Assembly (NCBI GenBank): GCA_018340375.1
Contig: JAFFJZ010000014.1
Location: 2,418,001-2,482,000, forward strand
Direction: 5' to 3'
Length of the DNA stretch: 64,000 bases
DNA from: Gonatopus flavifemur
Lineage: Eukaryota > Arthropoda > Insecta > Hymenoptera > Dryinidae
Below, in pieces: positions 56,637 to 64,000 of the stretch (within the stretch, counting starts at the first letter, position 1; every line of letters begins with the position of its first letter). Both the position numbers and the translations under genes were made by a program. The notes beneath the pieces are model-generated. The model worked only from the letters and a program-made list of their open reading frames with translations, had not been told where the DNA came from and searched no databases.

Positions 56637-59321
56637 CTAAGACTTATCATAAATGAAGTCCTTAGGCTTTCTAAATTTCCTATTTTCATCGTGAATGTAT
56701 TCACCTAGCTGGGCTATCAGTTCATACCTGGAGTTTTTGGATTTTTCATAGAATTTTAGCGCGTGTTCTTCAATTTGTTCTTTAATAGTTGGAATTTTTA
56801 ATTCTTTATGAATTTGCGTATTTTTAACGTACCTGGAAGCATTAGCTATTTTGCGGAGAATTTTATTTTGAATTATTTGGACCCTATTAATCTGATAATT
56901 GCTAGCCCCACCCCAGACTGTGGATGCATAGAGGATTACTGGTTTAATTAACGACTTGTACAAGGTTATTTTGTTATTTAAGCTGAGTTTCGATTTGCTA
57001 TTTATTAGTGGGCCTAATAAAGACGTTATGGCTGCTGATTTACCTTCAATTTCACTGATGTGGTTTATGAAATTCAGTCTAGCGTCTAAAGTAACTCCTA
57101 AATACTTGACTTTATTCTTCCAAGGAATTTGAACCCCATTTAAGGTTACCTCATCTGGTTTTGTTTTGTTCTTTTTAGTGAAGATTATTGCTTCCGATTT
57201 TCCTGCATTAAGTTTAATTCTCCACAGTTTACACCAATTCTCAATTAACTCTAAATTTCGATTCAGCCTGCTCTTGATTAATTCGTTAGATCCTGATCTT
57301 GTGTATAAAATAGTATCATCCGCGTACATTCCAACCTCAACATCATCGACTGACGGAAGGTTATTTATATATATACTAAACAATGTTGGCCCTAGTATAC
57401 TCCCTTGTGGAACCCCAGCTAAAATGGGCATTGAGCTTGAGGATGTATTTTCCAGAGAAACTTTAAAGGATCTATTAGTTAAATAGGAATGAATGAACTT
57501 AATCAGGCAGCATGGGAATTTATAGTCAATGAGTTTATATAATAGTCCTTCATGCCACACAGAGTCGAAGGCCTTTTCAATGTCTAGCAAGACCGCCCCT
57601 GTGTTCTTTTTAAAATTGAAATTATGACTCACAAATTCTGATAATCTAATAATCTGATGCTGAGTGGAATGACCCGCCCTGAAACCAAACTGTTCTTTCC
57701 TAATGATGTCTGAATTAATTATGTGGTTGTTTAAGCGATTTAACATTATTTTTTCAAGTATTTTGCTGAGCGTAGATAATAAACTAATAGGCCTATAGCT
57801 ACTCGGTAACGACAAATTTTTACCTTTCTTAGGGAAGATGAGAACTTTCGCGTTTTTCCAAGCGTTTGGAAAATATTGAACGTTTATACAAGTATTGAAT
57901 ATTTGTACAAGATAACTTAAAACCTCATTCGGTAATTTTTCAAGAATTTTATTACTGATCCCATCTTCCCCAGGGGCTTTCCGATTGCGCAATTTCTTAA
58001 TGATTCCTTTAATTCCACGTATGTTAGTAGGATTTAAAATATCGTCTTGTTCTACGTTTAATACCTCGGTAATTTTATCGTTAACTAACACGATTTGGTC
58101 TCTTGAGGAGGGTTCTAAATGTGGCTTAAATGTTTCTGCAAGAGTTTTAGCTATAACTTCTACTTTTTGTTTAGGGCTAACGGCTAATGTGTTGTCAAAT
58201 GGATTCTTGATAGGTGGTATATTTGGTCTTTTTCGAGTTAGTGCTCTGGAAACTCTCCAGATAGAGTTATCAGTCAGTTTCAGGTTAGCAAGTGTATTGT
58301 TCCAATTTTTGTTTCTATGTTTACTGATTTTTTCGGCAATGGTTTTCCTATAACTATTTATAACTGTTCTGATTGCTGGGTTCTTGGTTTTGTTATAGTG
58401 TTTCAGTAATTTATTCCTTTCTTCGATATCCTTTTTAATACTAGAAGGTAAGGTCAATAGTTTCTGATTTCGATTTCCCAACGTGATTACCGGAACCGAG
58501 GCTTTAGTTGCTATGTTTATACTGTTTGTAAATTCTACTATGGCTCTATCAATATCGACCGAGTTTTGCAAATGACGTGTAATTGGAGGATTTTCTGACA
58601 AGGTTATATGGAATTTATTCCAGTCCGCTCTATTGAAGTTATACATAGGGTTTGGATTACAATTTTTGATTTGGGTATTTAAAGTGAGCAATACTGGTCT
58701 GTGATCAGAGTCCAACTCATTTAGAACCTCAATGTCATAATTAAAGTTGACATTGTTGACTAGAGCAAAGTCAATGATGTCTGGAACATGATTATTGCTG
58801 GGATAATGCGTGAATTCTTCCGGAGCTACTATTGTCAAGTCAAATTTATCTATGATTTTCAATAATTGAATGCCTCTACTATTGTTGATTCTACTGTTCC
58901 ACGCTATGTGTTTTGCATTGAAGTCTCCTGCTACAATCAATGGCTCGTTATTTTTAAATAGTTCTGTATAATCTGACTCTACTAGTGGCAATGAGGGCGA
59001 TTGATAAAATGAAGCTAGGTTAATTGCTTGGTTCCGGAATTCGACTCTGACCACAGTTAGTTCGATGTTTGAAACGTTAGGTTCATTGATTTGAAAATTC
59101 TGAATGTTATTTTTGATAACGATCGCTGTGCCTCTTCCCTTATGGTTGAGGTAGACTTTGTAACCGGGGATCTTAATAGTTTGATTTAAGGGGATTAATA
59201 TATCAACGTCGTTTTGTGCTAAGAAATCCTTAACTTCATGAATTTTCCTTCTGATTCCGCATGCGTTCCAGAAGACAATCCTAACTTCTTTGACATTATG
59301 GGTAGGTTTAGTAGCTGCCAT
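56637..59321 (-). CDS. Jockey ORF2: APE endonuclease plus reverse transcriptase
   Basis: 894 residues from ATG 59321, which overlaps the end of ORF1 by 14 nt (frame aatggcagctactaa). Endonuclease at ~1-235: FWNACG, GDFNAKHIAW, IIDFALV and DSDHRPVLL are present, but the usual catalytic Glu (NET..) reads NQT (ILIPLNQTIKIPGY) and the loop after it looks short. RT at ~430-710: SYRPISLLSTLSKILEK, EQFGFRAGHSTQHQ, LLDIEKAFDSVWH, AGVPQGSILGPTLF, MYADDTILYT (YADD at ~666). A C-terminal thumb region follows. No stop or shift. It copies the element RNA into DNA at a nicked target. Confidence 0.9.
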   Translation of the reverse strand: MAATKPTHNVKEVRIVFWNACGIRRKIHEVKDFLAQNDVDILIPLNQTIKIPGYKVYLNHKGRGTAIVIKNNIQNFQINEPNVSNIELTVVRVEFRNQAINLASFYQSPSLPLVESDYTELFKNNEPLIVAGDFNAKHIAWNSRINNSRGIQLLKIIDKFDLTIVAPEEFTHYPSNNHVPDIIDFALVNNVNFNYDIEVLNELDSDHRPVLLTLNTQIKNCNPNPMYNFNRADWNKFHITLSENPPITRHLQNSVDIDRAIVEFTNSINIATKASVPVITLGNRNQKLLTLPSSIKKDIEERNKLLKHYNKTKNPAIRTVINSYRKTIAEKISKHRNKNWNNTLANLKLTDNSIWRVSRALTRKRPNIPPIKNPFDNTLAVSPKQKVEVIAKTLAETFKPHLEPSSRDQIVLVNDKITEVLNVEQDDILNPTNIRGIKGIIKKLRNRKAPGEDGISNKILEKLPNEVLSYLVQIFNTCINVQYFPNAWKNAKVLIFPKKGKNLSLPSSYRPISLLSTLSKILEKIMLNRLNNHIINSDIIRKEQFGFRAGHSTQHQIIRLSEFVSHNFNFKKNTGAVLLDIEKAFDSVWHEGLLYKLIDYKFPCCLIKFIHSYLTNRSFKVSLENTSSSSMPILAGVPQGSILGPTLFSIYINNLPSVDDVEVGMYADDTILYTRSGSNELIKSRLNRNLELIENWCKLWRIKLNAGKSEAIIFTKKNKTKPDEVTLNGVQIPWKNKVKYLGVTLDARLNFINHISEIEGKSAAITSLLGPLINSKSKLSLNNKITLYKSLIKPVILYASTVWGGASNYQINRVQIIQNKILRKIANASRYVKNTQIHKELKIPTIKEQIEEHALKFYEKSKNSRYELIAQLGEYIHDENRKFRKPKDFIYDKS

Positions 59322-60750
59322 TTCTAATTGCAAACTCTAGTAAATTTTTGATCATAATAGTTGTTTCTTGAACTGCTTGATTGAAGGAAAATTTCCCTCC
59401 CATAATGTCTCCTGTTAGGTTTATTGCCTGATTGATGAGAGCAAGCATATCAGCGATTTTATCGTTATTACCTTCGGCGGTTTCATTAACGCGCACGCGC
59501 TCCTGAACTTTATGGTCTTTAACCTCGCTAAATGTATCTACGTTCGCACTTTTCATGTCAACCTTTTTCCCTTTGATCTTATCTGCATACGATACACTAT
59601 TCCTATCTTGATTGTTAATTCCGCTTCCGGACGGTTCATATTGCACTACGTTAGTTTTCTTTTCAATAGGTTTCTTTTCACTATTTTTATTAGTACTAGT
59701 ATCCCGTTTCTGAACAATTTTCGTGTTAGATTTTTGGATTTTCTTTTGATTGTCTAACTGCCGTTTCCGTGCGTTTACAATATTTTTATACGCGATACAA
59801 CCCCTGTAGCTTGAAGTGTGTTCCCCACCACAGTTTGCACACTTGATTTCAGCACTAGCTTTGTTTGGGCAGTTTGCATAGAGATGCGACTCACCACACT
59901 TGACGCACCTAGGGGACGAGTGACACAAGCTTGAGACATGGTGGAACCGTTGACATTTGAAGCATTGCTGCGGTGTCTTAGGCTTCGCATATTCTTCTAC
60001 TTTTACTGCTAGATATCCTAATCTGTTTAATTTGTAGATATCCTTTACATTTTCGGTATTACTCACTGTAACTAAGAGGAGGGGCAAAAGAGCCTTGTCT
60101 TTGTTTCGTTTCATTTGACTAATGGCCAAGACTTCAAAACCGGCTTTCATTAATTCCTGCTTAGCTTCGTCCAGATCGTGTTCATATACCGGTGTACGAA
60201 TCACAACCTTTAGAGGGACCACACTACCAGATTTGAAAAGATAATATTCAAAACCCTGTGCGTCAAGTGCAGTGAGAAGCTTTCTAAAATCTTCCTCGTA
60301 TGCTGTTCTCACTGAGAGGATATTTTTTCCCGACGAATAGATTACCGGGGCGAATTTGCACGTTTTGTTAATGGTTAATTTCAATATTTTATAAGATTGA
60401 CTTTTGTCATCGATAATAACATTAATCGCCAGCGATTTTTTGGTTTTAGTTTCCGTAACCGACGCGTTAGTTTTAACCGTGTTAATAGCTTTATCACTTT
60501 CACCGTTATTTTCGATGTTATTTAAAACATCGAAATAATTGGAAATTTTGATCATTTTGCTTTCAGAAGCATTTGTCAACGTACCTTTTGATGATGACTT
60601 ACGCTTTTTGGTAACGCTGAAACCACTCTCACTGGTTGCTGGAGGGTCTTTTCCCGACCCTCCAGGTCCAACTGCTAGGCTGTCAGTCTCCATGACAGAT
60701 TCGTTCGTTGAGTCCTCACCCGGGGATGATACTTTACTGATATTCGACAT
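59308..60750 (-). CDS. Jockey ORF1: gag-like RNA-binding protein
   Basis: 480 residues from ATG 60750 (MSNISKVSSPGEDS). The frame is open 44 codons further upstream, but that part has no matching style and begins in the 5' UTR. A low-complexity Ser-rich N-terminus is followed by a PRE_C2HC-like region (VLAISQMKRNKDKALLPLLL, KLNRLGYLAVKVEEY) and three zinc knuckles: CFKCQRFHHVSSLC, CVKCGESHLYANC and CANCGGEHTSSYRGC. A Lys-rich tail ends the protein. It coats the element RNA. Intact. Confidence 0.9.
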   Translation of the reverse strand: MSNISKVSSPGEDSTNESVMETDSLAVGPGGSGKDPPATSESGFSVTKKRKSSSKGTLTNASESKMIKISNYFDVLNNIENNGESDKAINTVKTNASVTETKTKKSLAINVIIDDKSQSYKILKLTINKTCKFAPVIYSSGKNILSVRTAYEEDFRKLLTALDAQGFEYYLFKSGSVVPLKVVIRTPVYEHDLDEAKQELMKAGFEVLAISQMKRNKDKALLPLLLVTVSNTENVKDIYKLNRLGYLAVKVEEYAKPKTPQQCFKCQRFHHVSSLCHSSPRCVKCGESHLYANCPNKASAEIKCANCGGEHTSSYRGCIAYKNIVNARKRQLDNQKKIQKSNTKIVQKRDTSTNKNSEKKPIEKKTNVVQYEPSGSGINNQDRNSVSYADKIKGKKVDMKSANVDTFSEVKDHKVQERVRVNETAEGNNDKIADMLALINQAINLTGDIMGGKFSFNQAVQETTIMIKNLLEFAIRNGSY

Positions 60751-61359
60751 GATATCTCCAAATTCTCTTCGTTGATGTAGATATAGATGTAGGTAGCAAT
60801 GAAAATTGCTGATTGCTTGTCCGCAAGTATATTGCTGACACACCCTGAACAGGGGTTCTTCCGCCGTGCTCTGTGTAATCACAGAAAACCCCTCGCTGTA
60901 AAGTGCTTCGCAGTGATTGGCACCAAATTATTCCGGTCCGTCTAGTACGAGCTCTCGCACGGGAATCGTGATGATGATGAGATGAGTGAGTGTGATGTGT
61001 CGATGATGCACGGGGCGCGCCCGCTTCTTCACTCCTATCCATGCATTTTTTTGATAAAATTGATTGCCCAATCAGCACATAGCTGGATTCCGAAAATCTT
61101 AGATAAACAAAATTGTACATTTCTCACGGTCAAATCTTGTTGCAACGATTCCTTGTTACAGGTTGGTGTTTACTAAATATCGATAGAACAAAACATCGAA
61201 CTTCGTTGTATATGAACTGTGAAAATTTGCACAACATTAAGAAAGTTCAGTATTTTTTTCACCCACATAAATGAGCTCGATGTTCCGTACTATCGATGTC
61301 TAATGAACGCTAGTACAGGTCAATTAAATTCCTCCTCGAAGATATCGAACATAACCATT

Positions 61360-61920
61360 TGAGATGTTGATGTCAATTCATTGCATCAGTCTTGTTCATC
61401 ATGGAAAATCCACTCTCTTCAAATGAAGTTGTCCACACGTATTGAATAAATCGGTCGTTCTCAAGAGAACGATTGGCTGTTTACAAAAGGGGGAATCGAA
61501 CTTAGGTCTCCGAATGTATGGGTTGATGCCGCTACCGCTGACCCATACACCTGTATGGATGTAGCTGCTCTTTTACATTCATATGAATTTCATTTGATTG
61601 GAAATCAGACACAGATAGAATAATCGATTGAATATACTTACTTTTGATCGATCAATAAATGTCGTGTATGAAGATAAAATCTTCATAATAGAGAAATGAT
61701 ACAAAATTCCTCCCATGCATCTGGAATTGGATGATTGTTTCGATCAAAGGGCTGGACGAAAGGTGATGATTATATGAATTGTAATGATGAAAGTATGATC
61801 GTCCAAATTTGATGGGAGGATTTTTTTTCAAATTCATAATTCAACATGTTTGTAGCCCATACGAACGAGTTAGGTTGGACCTTCTTAGTGAAATTTTTGG
61901 TCGTCCTGAAAGGGACGGAT
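61360..61920 (+). repeat. Right part of the hairpin repeat array, copies d and e
   Basis: atgtcaattcattgcatcag near 61367 matches 54945. Class I hairpins lie at 61456-61471 (cgttct-caag-agaacg) and 61902-61918 (cgtcct-gaaa-gggacg). Upstream of the first is gttgtccacacgtattga, as in copies b and c. The DD41D element begins beside copy e. Confidence 0.6.
61490..61556 (-). tRNA. tRNA-like relic
   Basis: On the minus strand a box A-like tgggtcagcggtagcggc is followed about 35 nt later by a box B-like agttcgattcc. The acceptor and T stems do not pair well, so this is a pseudogene or SINE relic at best. Confidence 0.35.
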
Positions 61921-61945
61921 TGTTTTTTTTCGGTGGTAGATCCTT

Positions 61946-62986
61946 TTACAGCAGGTGTTCGAAATGTCCACCTTCCATCCCGACACAGGCCTCGATTCTC
62001 CTCCGGAAGTTTCTTTGCGTGTTCCCTAACATTTCTTCCGTCACTGTTGCAACCGCAACATGAAGCTCCAAGTTCAATTCTTCCATATCTTGAGGGACTT
62101 TTTTATATACGATTTCCTTCAAGTGTCCCCATAAGAAAAAATCCAATGAATTGAGATCCGGAGATCTCGCTGGCCACCGGATTAGACCGAAGCGTCCCAT
62201 CCATCGGTCGGGAAAATGCCGATTTAAATAATTTGTGACGGCTTCATTGTTGTGTGGTCCCGCACCATCTTGCTGGAATATCAGTCTCTCTCGGATTTCG
62301 ATGGGAATATCTTCCAAAAATACCGGTAGATTCTCACGGAGGGATCGCACGTACGCGTTTCCAGTCAAAATCTCTGGAAGAATGTGAGGACCAAGAAGTT
62401 CTTCTCCTGAAATGCCGGCCCAGAGGTTCATCTTCCATCTGACTTGATTATTCCTTATTCTTGTCGCATGCGGATTATCGTGACTCCAGACATGCATTTT
62501 CCTGGAATTAAACATTCCTCCCCTTGTGAACAAGGATTCGTCCGTGAAGATGATGGATGAGGAAAAATCTCCTTGTCGTCTCATTTCTCCTAAGATCCGT
62601 TCGCAGAATTCGACTCTACGAGGATAATCGGTTTCGCGTGAATGTTGCACCCTTGCATAATGGAAATCGTGCATCCCTGCTTCCTTCAAGGTCCGCTGCA
62701 CCGTCAAATATGGAAGATCGAATCGGTGCGCGACTTCTCGGATGCTGATTTCAGGTTCTCTCCCAACAGCACGTAGAATCTGTTCTTCGTTGCGAATATT
62801 TCTGGCTTCGCGGGCTCTACCCGCATCCGGTCGAACGACATGAACACTTCCGGTATCCCCCAATCGTTGTGCCGTTCTGAGAATGACATTTTTGTCGGGA
62901 TGCCGTCGGTTAGGGAATTTTTCGCGATATTCGATGCTTTCGAAAAGCTCGAGATGCGAATGATGAAGAATCCGAAAAAGCGTCAA
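61946..62986 (-). pseudogene. DD41D mariner transposase, 5' end deleted
   Basis: A 346-codon open frame without an ATG start. Its first ~18 codons are former 5' UTR, because about 95 bp covering the original start (present in the copy at 63184) are gone. The rest is intact: HTH region to ~110, HARVQHSRETDYPRRVEF, FTDESLFT (first D), FQQDGAGPHNN (second D), then WPARSPDLNSLDFFLWGHLK (third D, 41 residues after the second). It ends ACVGMEGGHFEHLL. The spacing is that of the DD41D (rosa/visitor-type) branch of Tc1/mariner. It lies head to head with the next copy. Confidence 0.85.
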
Positions 62987-62999
62987 TATTTATATATTT

Positions 63000-63183
63000 T
63001 AAGTGCTCAAGATCACGACCAATCATGAGCGTTGATCCATCGTTTGCCGACCGTCATTTTTCAAAAAACGTCGGTGTACGCGGTGATTCGTCGTGATCTT
63101 GAGCACTCAGTATATATAAATATTGACGCTTTTTTGGATTCTTCATCATTCGCATCTCGAGTTTTTCGAAATCACCTGCGATT
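63000..63183. repeat. Inverted 5' ends of two DD41D elements
   Basis: The sequence tcgtgatcttgagcact, then tataaatattgacgctttt and attcttcatcattcgcat, occurs on the right and in inverted form on the left (62930-63027). The ~55 bp between (63028-63085) are not mirrored and include caaaaaacgtcgg. Confidence 0.8.
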
Positions 63184-64000
63184 ATGGGTGAATATACGAT
63201 TGCGGAGTACTACGATATGTTAATCACCTACGGTGGATGCGGTGAATCCGTGGTAGCTGCAGAACGGCGGTATCGCGAAAAATTCCCTCACCGACGGCAT
63301 CCCGACAAAAATATCATTCTCAGAACGGCGCAACGATTGAGGGATACCGGAAGTGTTCATGTAGTTCGACCGGATGCGGGTAGAGCCCGCGAAGCTAGAA
63401 ATATTCGCAACGAAGAACAGATTCTACGTGCTGTTGGGAGGAAACCTGGAATCAGCATCCCAGAAGTCGCGCGCCGATTCGATCTTTCATATTCGACGGT
63501 GCAGCGGACCTTGAAGGAAGAAGGGATGCACGATTTCCATTATACAAGGGTGCAACATTTACGCGAAACCGATTATCCTCGTAGAGTCGAATTCCGCGAA
63601 CGGATCTTGGGAGGAATAAGACGACAAGAAGATTCTTCCTCCTCCATCATCTTCACGGACGAATCCTTGTTCACAAGGGAAGGAATGTTTAATTCCAGGA
63701 AAATGCATGTCTGGAGTCACGATAATCCGCATGCGACAAGAATAAGGAATAATCAAGTCAGATGGAAGATGAACCTCTGGGCCGGCATTTCAGGAGAAGA
63801 ACTTCTTGGTCCTCACATTCTTCCAGAGATTTTGACTGGAAACGCGTACGTGCGATCCCTCCGTGAGAATCTACCGGTATTTTTGGAAGATATTCCCATC
63901 GAAATCCGAGAGAGACTAATATTCCAGCAAGATAGTGCGAGACCACAAAACAATAGAGCCGTCACAAATTATTTAAATCGGAATTTTCCCGACCGATGGA
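63184..64000 (+). CDS. DD41D mariner transposase, running off the window
   Basis: An open frame from ATG 63184 (MGEYTIAEYYDMLITYGGCG) to the window end, 272 codons without a stop. It is a close relative of the 61946-62986 copy and keeps the N-terminus that copy lost. HTH region (EVARRFDLSYSTVQRTLKEE), FTDESLFTREG (first D) and FQQDSARPQNN (second D) are present; the third D lies beyond the window. The usual QDGA.PH is changed to QDSARPQ, so His after the second Asp is missing, which may weaken the enzyme. Ends in the middle of FPDRW. Confidence 0.85.
   Translation, partial: MGEYTIAEYYDMLITYGGCGESVVAAERRYREKFPHRRHPDKNIILRTAQRLRDTGSVHVVRPDAGRAREARNIRNEEQILRAVGRKPGISIPEVARRFDLSYSTVQRTLKEEGMHDFHYTRVQHLRETDYPRRVEFRERILGGIRRQEDSSSSIIFTDESLFTREGMFNSRKMHVWSHDNPHATRIRNNQVRWKMNLWAGISGEELLGPHILPEILTGNAYVRSLRENLPVFLEDIPIEIRERLIFQQDSARPQNNRAVTNYLNRNFPDRW

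Larger units (their letters stand above)
56176..61009 (-). mobile_element. Jockey-type non-LTR retrotransposon, near intact
   Basis: About 4.8 kb with both ORFs open. The 11-mer acggggcgcgc occurs at 56165-56175 and 61010-61020, a good candidate target duplication in otherwise AT-rich DNA. Read 5' to 3' on the minus strand: a ~260-bp 5' UTR, ORF1, ORF2 overlapping it by 14 nt, and a ~460-bp 3' part ending in a ttc repeat. The tail is not poly(A), which is unusual for Jockey; the 3' end is therefore less certain than the 5' end. A run of 17-18 A on the plus strand at about 56373 lies inside this 3' part. Confidence 0.75.

Noticed and set aside
60751..60882. Upstream extension of Jockey ORF1 by 44 codons
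   Set aside because: The extension is unlike gag sequence and lies in the 5' UTR; the internal ATG at 60750 fits better.
61946..62986. Full-length functional DD41D transposase
   Set aside because: No ATG; the first codons are UTR and the original start is deleted.

Overview
This window is AT-rich eukaryotic DNA, almost certainly from an insect and possibly a hymenopteran. The transposon families are those common in insects: an irritans-type mariner, two kinds of DD41D mariner, a pogo/Tigger-like element, a CACTA-like tnp2 gene, Jockey, RTE and R1-like non-LTR retrotransposons. Introns have ordinary GT..AG ends. I see no operons, ribosome sites or bacterial features, and no host gene I can name. 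Nearly every long reading frame belongs to a mobile element.

Layout. 1-20 kb: no confident gene, but many short palindromic elements (MITEs). One large family has ends close to CCCAGACAGCACACAAG and a body rich in GAATTC; at least seven copies lie between 15.2 and 20 kb. A Mutator-like MITE with a perfect 9-bp target duplication sits inside another copy at 12 kb. A tRNA-like sequence with a threefold repeat lies at 17.8-19.1 kb. 20.5-33.8 kb: a CACTA-type (tnp2) gene with four exons. It is interrupted by a mariner in intron 2, an element with ~550-bp inverted ends in exon 4, and a pogo-like element near its 3' end. With one target-site copy kept at each insertion the coding segments add up to 2580 nt, 859 codons plus stop, with every splice phase consistent. 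34.6-41.7 kb: a decayed DD41D mariner with ~600-bp inverted ends, then an RTE retrotransposon with an 11-bp target duplication, itself holding a TA-flanked MITE. 42.5-44.5 kb: a foldback element of head-to-head ~180-220 bp repeats. 46.0-52.7 kb: a worn tandem repeat split by a full-length but decayed, extremely purine-rich R1-like retrotransposon and by another MITE. 53-61.9 kb: palindromes and a diverged repeat array carrying small 6-bp-stem, 4-nt-loop hairpins, split by a near-intact Jockey element. 61.9-64 kb: two head-to-head copies of a second DD41D mariner.

How it fits together: the region is a transposon graveyard with clear nesting, so relative ages can be read. Still-open frames are the irritans-type mariner, both Jockey ORFs (one endonuclease residue looks changed), the rightmost DD41D copy as far as the window reaches, the ORF of the long-inverted-repeat element (perhaps internally deleted) and the split tnp2 gene. 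The RTE, R1-like, pogo-like and 35-kb DD41D genes are broken by stops and frameshifts. All calls rest on reading motifs, repeats and target duplications by eye; no database search was possible.
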